Position numbers and translations under genes: made by a program
The notes under the pieces: model-generated
Told to the model about the DNA's origin: nothing
The model's database searches: none
What the model saw: only the letters and a program-made list of their open reading frames with translations
In this document: one piece after another, positions 62,300 through 64,000 of the stretch
Numbering within the stretch: the first letter of the stretch is position 1
Layout of the letters: each line of letters opens with the position of its first letter
Source of the DNA: Synaphobranchus kaupii
Taxonomy: Eukaryota; Chordata; Actinopteri; Anguilliformes; Synaphobranchidae
DNA: 64,000 nt
NCBI GenBank assembly: GCA_029718625.1
Contig: CM056376.1
Span: forward strand, 119,382,222 to 119,446,221
Direction of reading: 5' to 3'

Positions 62300-63994
62300 T
62301 TCCGCCATTATCAACACCTCCCTAATCTGTGGCCATGTTCCTGCTGCCTTTAAAACTGCCTGTGTAACCCCACGCCTTAAAAAACCTAGCATGGACCCCT
62401 CTGATGTCAGGAGCTACTGTCCTGTATCTCTCTTGCCCTTCCTATCCAACACTTTTGAACATGCTGTCCTTGACCAACTGTCTGTTTTCTCCACCATAAC
62501 AACCTGCTTGACCCGCATCAGTCCAGCTTCAGAACTACCATTCCACTGAAGCTGCACTCCTGGCCATGACGGAGGCACTCGCCACTGCTAGAGCCTCCTC
62601 CCTCTCCTCTGTTCTGATTCTCCTTGACCTGTCTGCGGCGTTTGACAAGGTCAACCACAAACTCCTGATCTCCACACTTGCTGAGATGGGCATTTCTGGG
62701 ACTGCCCTCTCTTGGTCTCGTATCTCACTGATAGTTCCTACCAAGTCTCCTGGAAGGGTTCCGTCTCTGCACCCCATCCTCTGTCTACAGGAGTCCCGCA
62801 GGGATCTGTACTGGGTCCTCTGCTGTTCTCTATGTATACTAAGTCTCTTGGTTCAGTAATTAATTCATATGGCTTCTCATACCATAGCTATGCTGATGAT
62901 ACTCAACTCTTCTTCTCTTTCCCTCCGTCTACCCCACAGGTTAAGGAGAGGATATCTGCTTGTCTGACTGACATCTCTGAGTGGATGGCTACCCATCTCC
63001 TGAAGCTCAACCTTGACAAGACAGAGCTCCTCTTCATGCCATACATGACCTCTCCATCACCATTGACGGGACCATGGTGGCTGCCTCCCGCTCTGCAAGG
63101 AACCTGGGGGTGGTCCTGGACGACCGGCTGGACTTCAAAGAGCACATCAGGGCGACTGCACGGTCCTGCAGGTTCCTCCTGTACAACATCAGGAGGATTC
63201 GACCGTACCTGACCACCTACTCCACCCAGCTTCTTGTCCAGACCATGGTCACCTCATGCCTGGACTACTGCAACTCCCTGCTTGCAAGCCTACCAGCCTG
63301 CACCATTCTGCCTCTTCAACTGATCCAGAATGCAGCTGCCCGGCTTGTGTTCAACCTCCCGCACTTTTCCCATGTAACCCCCCTGCTGAGGTCACTCCAC
63401 TGGCTGCCAGTTGCAGCCAGGATCAGGTTCAATGTTCTGACCCTGGCCTCCACTGCAGCCAATAGGACAGGCCCCACCTACCTGCAGGACTTAATCCAGA
63501 ACTATGTTCCTGTTCAACCACTTTGCTCTTCTACAGCAGGGCGACTCGCACTTCCCCCCCTCCGTGTCAACGGCTCTCGCTCGTCCCGACTGCGGAGCTT
63601 TTCCACCCTAGCTCCTCAGTGGTAGAATTAACTTCCCATTCCCCTACGTTCTACTCGAACCCTGCCTGCGTTCCGTCGAGGCCTGAAGACACATCTCTTC
63701 AGACTCCACCTTGACTGATATTCTAACCTAGGACCTCATGGTACTAGTTCCCTGTGTTTTCCTATTTGTTATAGTTTATAATAGTATTTAGAATAGAAGT
63801 GTAGTATAGCTGATTTACCCACAGCTTACTGTGAACTACAGTCAACGTTCATTACTAGGGATAGCTGCTACATTATGGGAAGGATGTGCTTTGTCTTGTC
63901 TGTTCTGTAGTGACTTTGATGACATTTCTGTATGCACTTATTGTACGTCGCTTTGGATAAAAGCATTTGCTAAATGACTGTAATGTAATGAATG
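62300..63994 (+). mobile_element. Second L2-clade LINE, decayed
   Basis: It is homologous to 22451-24934 but in the opposite orientation. It begins near TATCAACACCTCCCTAATCT inside the reverse-transcriptase gene and ends with the L2 tail (TACGTCGCTTTGGATAAAAG, CATTTGCTAAAT, then TGTAATG). It is shorter at the 5' end than the first copy. Confidence 0.85.
62535..63690 (+). pseudogene. L2 reverse transcriptase pseudogene
   Basis: The RT motifs are spread over several frames: LDLSAAFDKVNHKLL, STGVPQGSVLGPLLFSMY, YADDTQLFFSFPP, then after a shift NLGVVLDDRLDFKEHI and LHWLPVAARIRFN. At least three frameshifts and a small deletion near 62490-62540 separate them. It no longer encodes a working enzyme. 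Confidence 0.85.
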
Positions 63995-64000
63995 GAAACT

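Overview
Vertebrate nuclear DNA, almost certainly a teleost (or other ray-finned fish). The evidence is a split KCTD-family gene, MHC class I exons with vertebrate exon phases, and a dense mix of fish-type transposons: L2, Rex1/CR1-like and RTE-like LINEs, Tc1 including a Sleeping Beauty relative, hAT and Harbinger MITEs, a DIRS remnant and a gypsy-like solo LTR. Long dinucleotide microsatellites fit as well. There are no operons, CRISPR arrays or other prokaryotic features. Species cannot be named from the sequence alone.

Layout. 1-18.5 kb is AT-rich and gene-poor, probably KCTD8 intron or downstream DNA, with scattered repeats: a solo LTR with a 5-bp target duplication, MITEs, a tRNA-like sequence, a LINE tail and a Tc1 relic. 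18.7-19.6 kb on the minus strand is the first coding exon of a KCTD8-like GABA-B receptor auxiliary subunit, ending at a clear splice donor. Its second exon was not found, so it probably lies to the left. 22.4-27.9 kb is a block of mobile elements: a 5'-truncated L2 LINE with a long reverse-transcriptase ORF, a fold-back MITE and Tc1 relics.

28.4-38.6 kb and 46.1-56.6 kb are two nearly identical, directly repeated units of about 10 kb. Each carries, on the minus strand, the alpha1, alpha2, alpha3 and transmembrane exons of a divergent, probably non-classical MHC class I gene. Both also share the same nested transposons in the introns and the same 5'-truncated Rex1/CR1-like LINE upstream. In copy 1 all four exons are open and phase-compatible. 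In copy 2 alpha1-alpha3 are unchanged in predicted protein, but the transmembrane exon has a 1-base insertion and the duplication ends inside the cytoplasmic tail. The right edge of unit 1 lies in a hAT-like element that looks recombinant, which suggests how the duplication formed. No signal-peptide exon was identified for either copy.

Between the units (38.6-46.1 kb) lie a palindromic hAT MITE with perfect 8-bp target duplications, a DIRS tyrosine-recombinase remnant, a Harbinger element carrying a Myb/SANT-like fragment, a purine tract, and a short diverged match to the 3' flank of the MHC gene. From 56.9 kb to the end are unrecognised GC-rich sequence, a dead Sleeping Beauty-related element, a fish interspersed repeat and a second, decayed L2 copy.

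The most interesting parts are the young MHC class I tandem pair with its recombinant hAT boundary, a Tc1 derivative that keeps only the transposase DNA-binding region, and a MITE core found inside several unrelated terminal-repeat frames.
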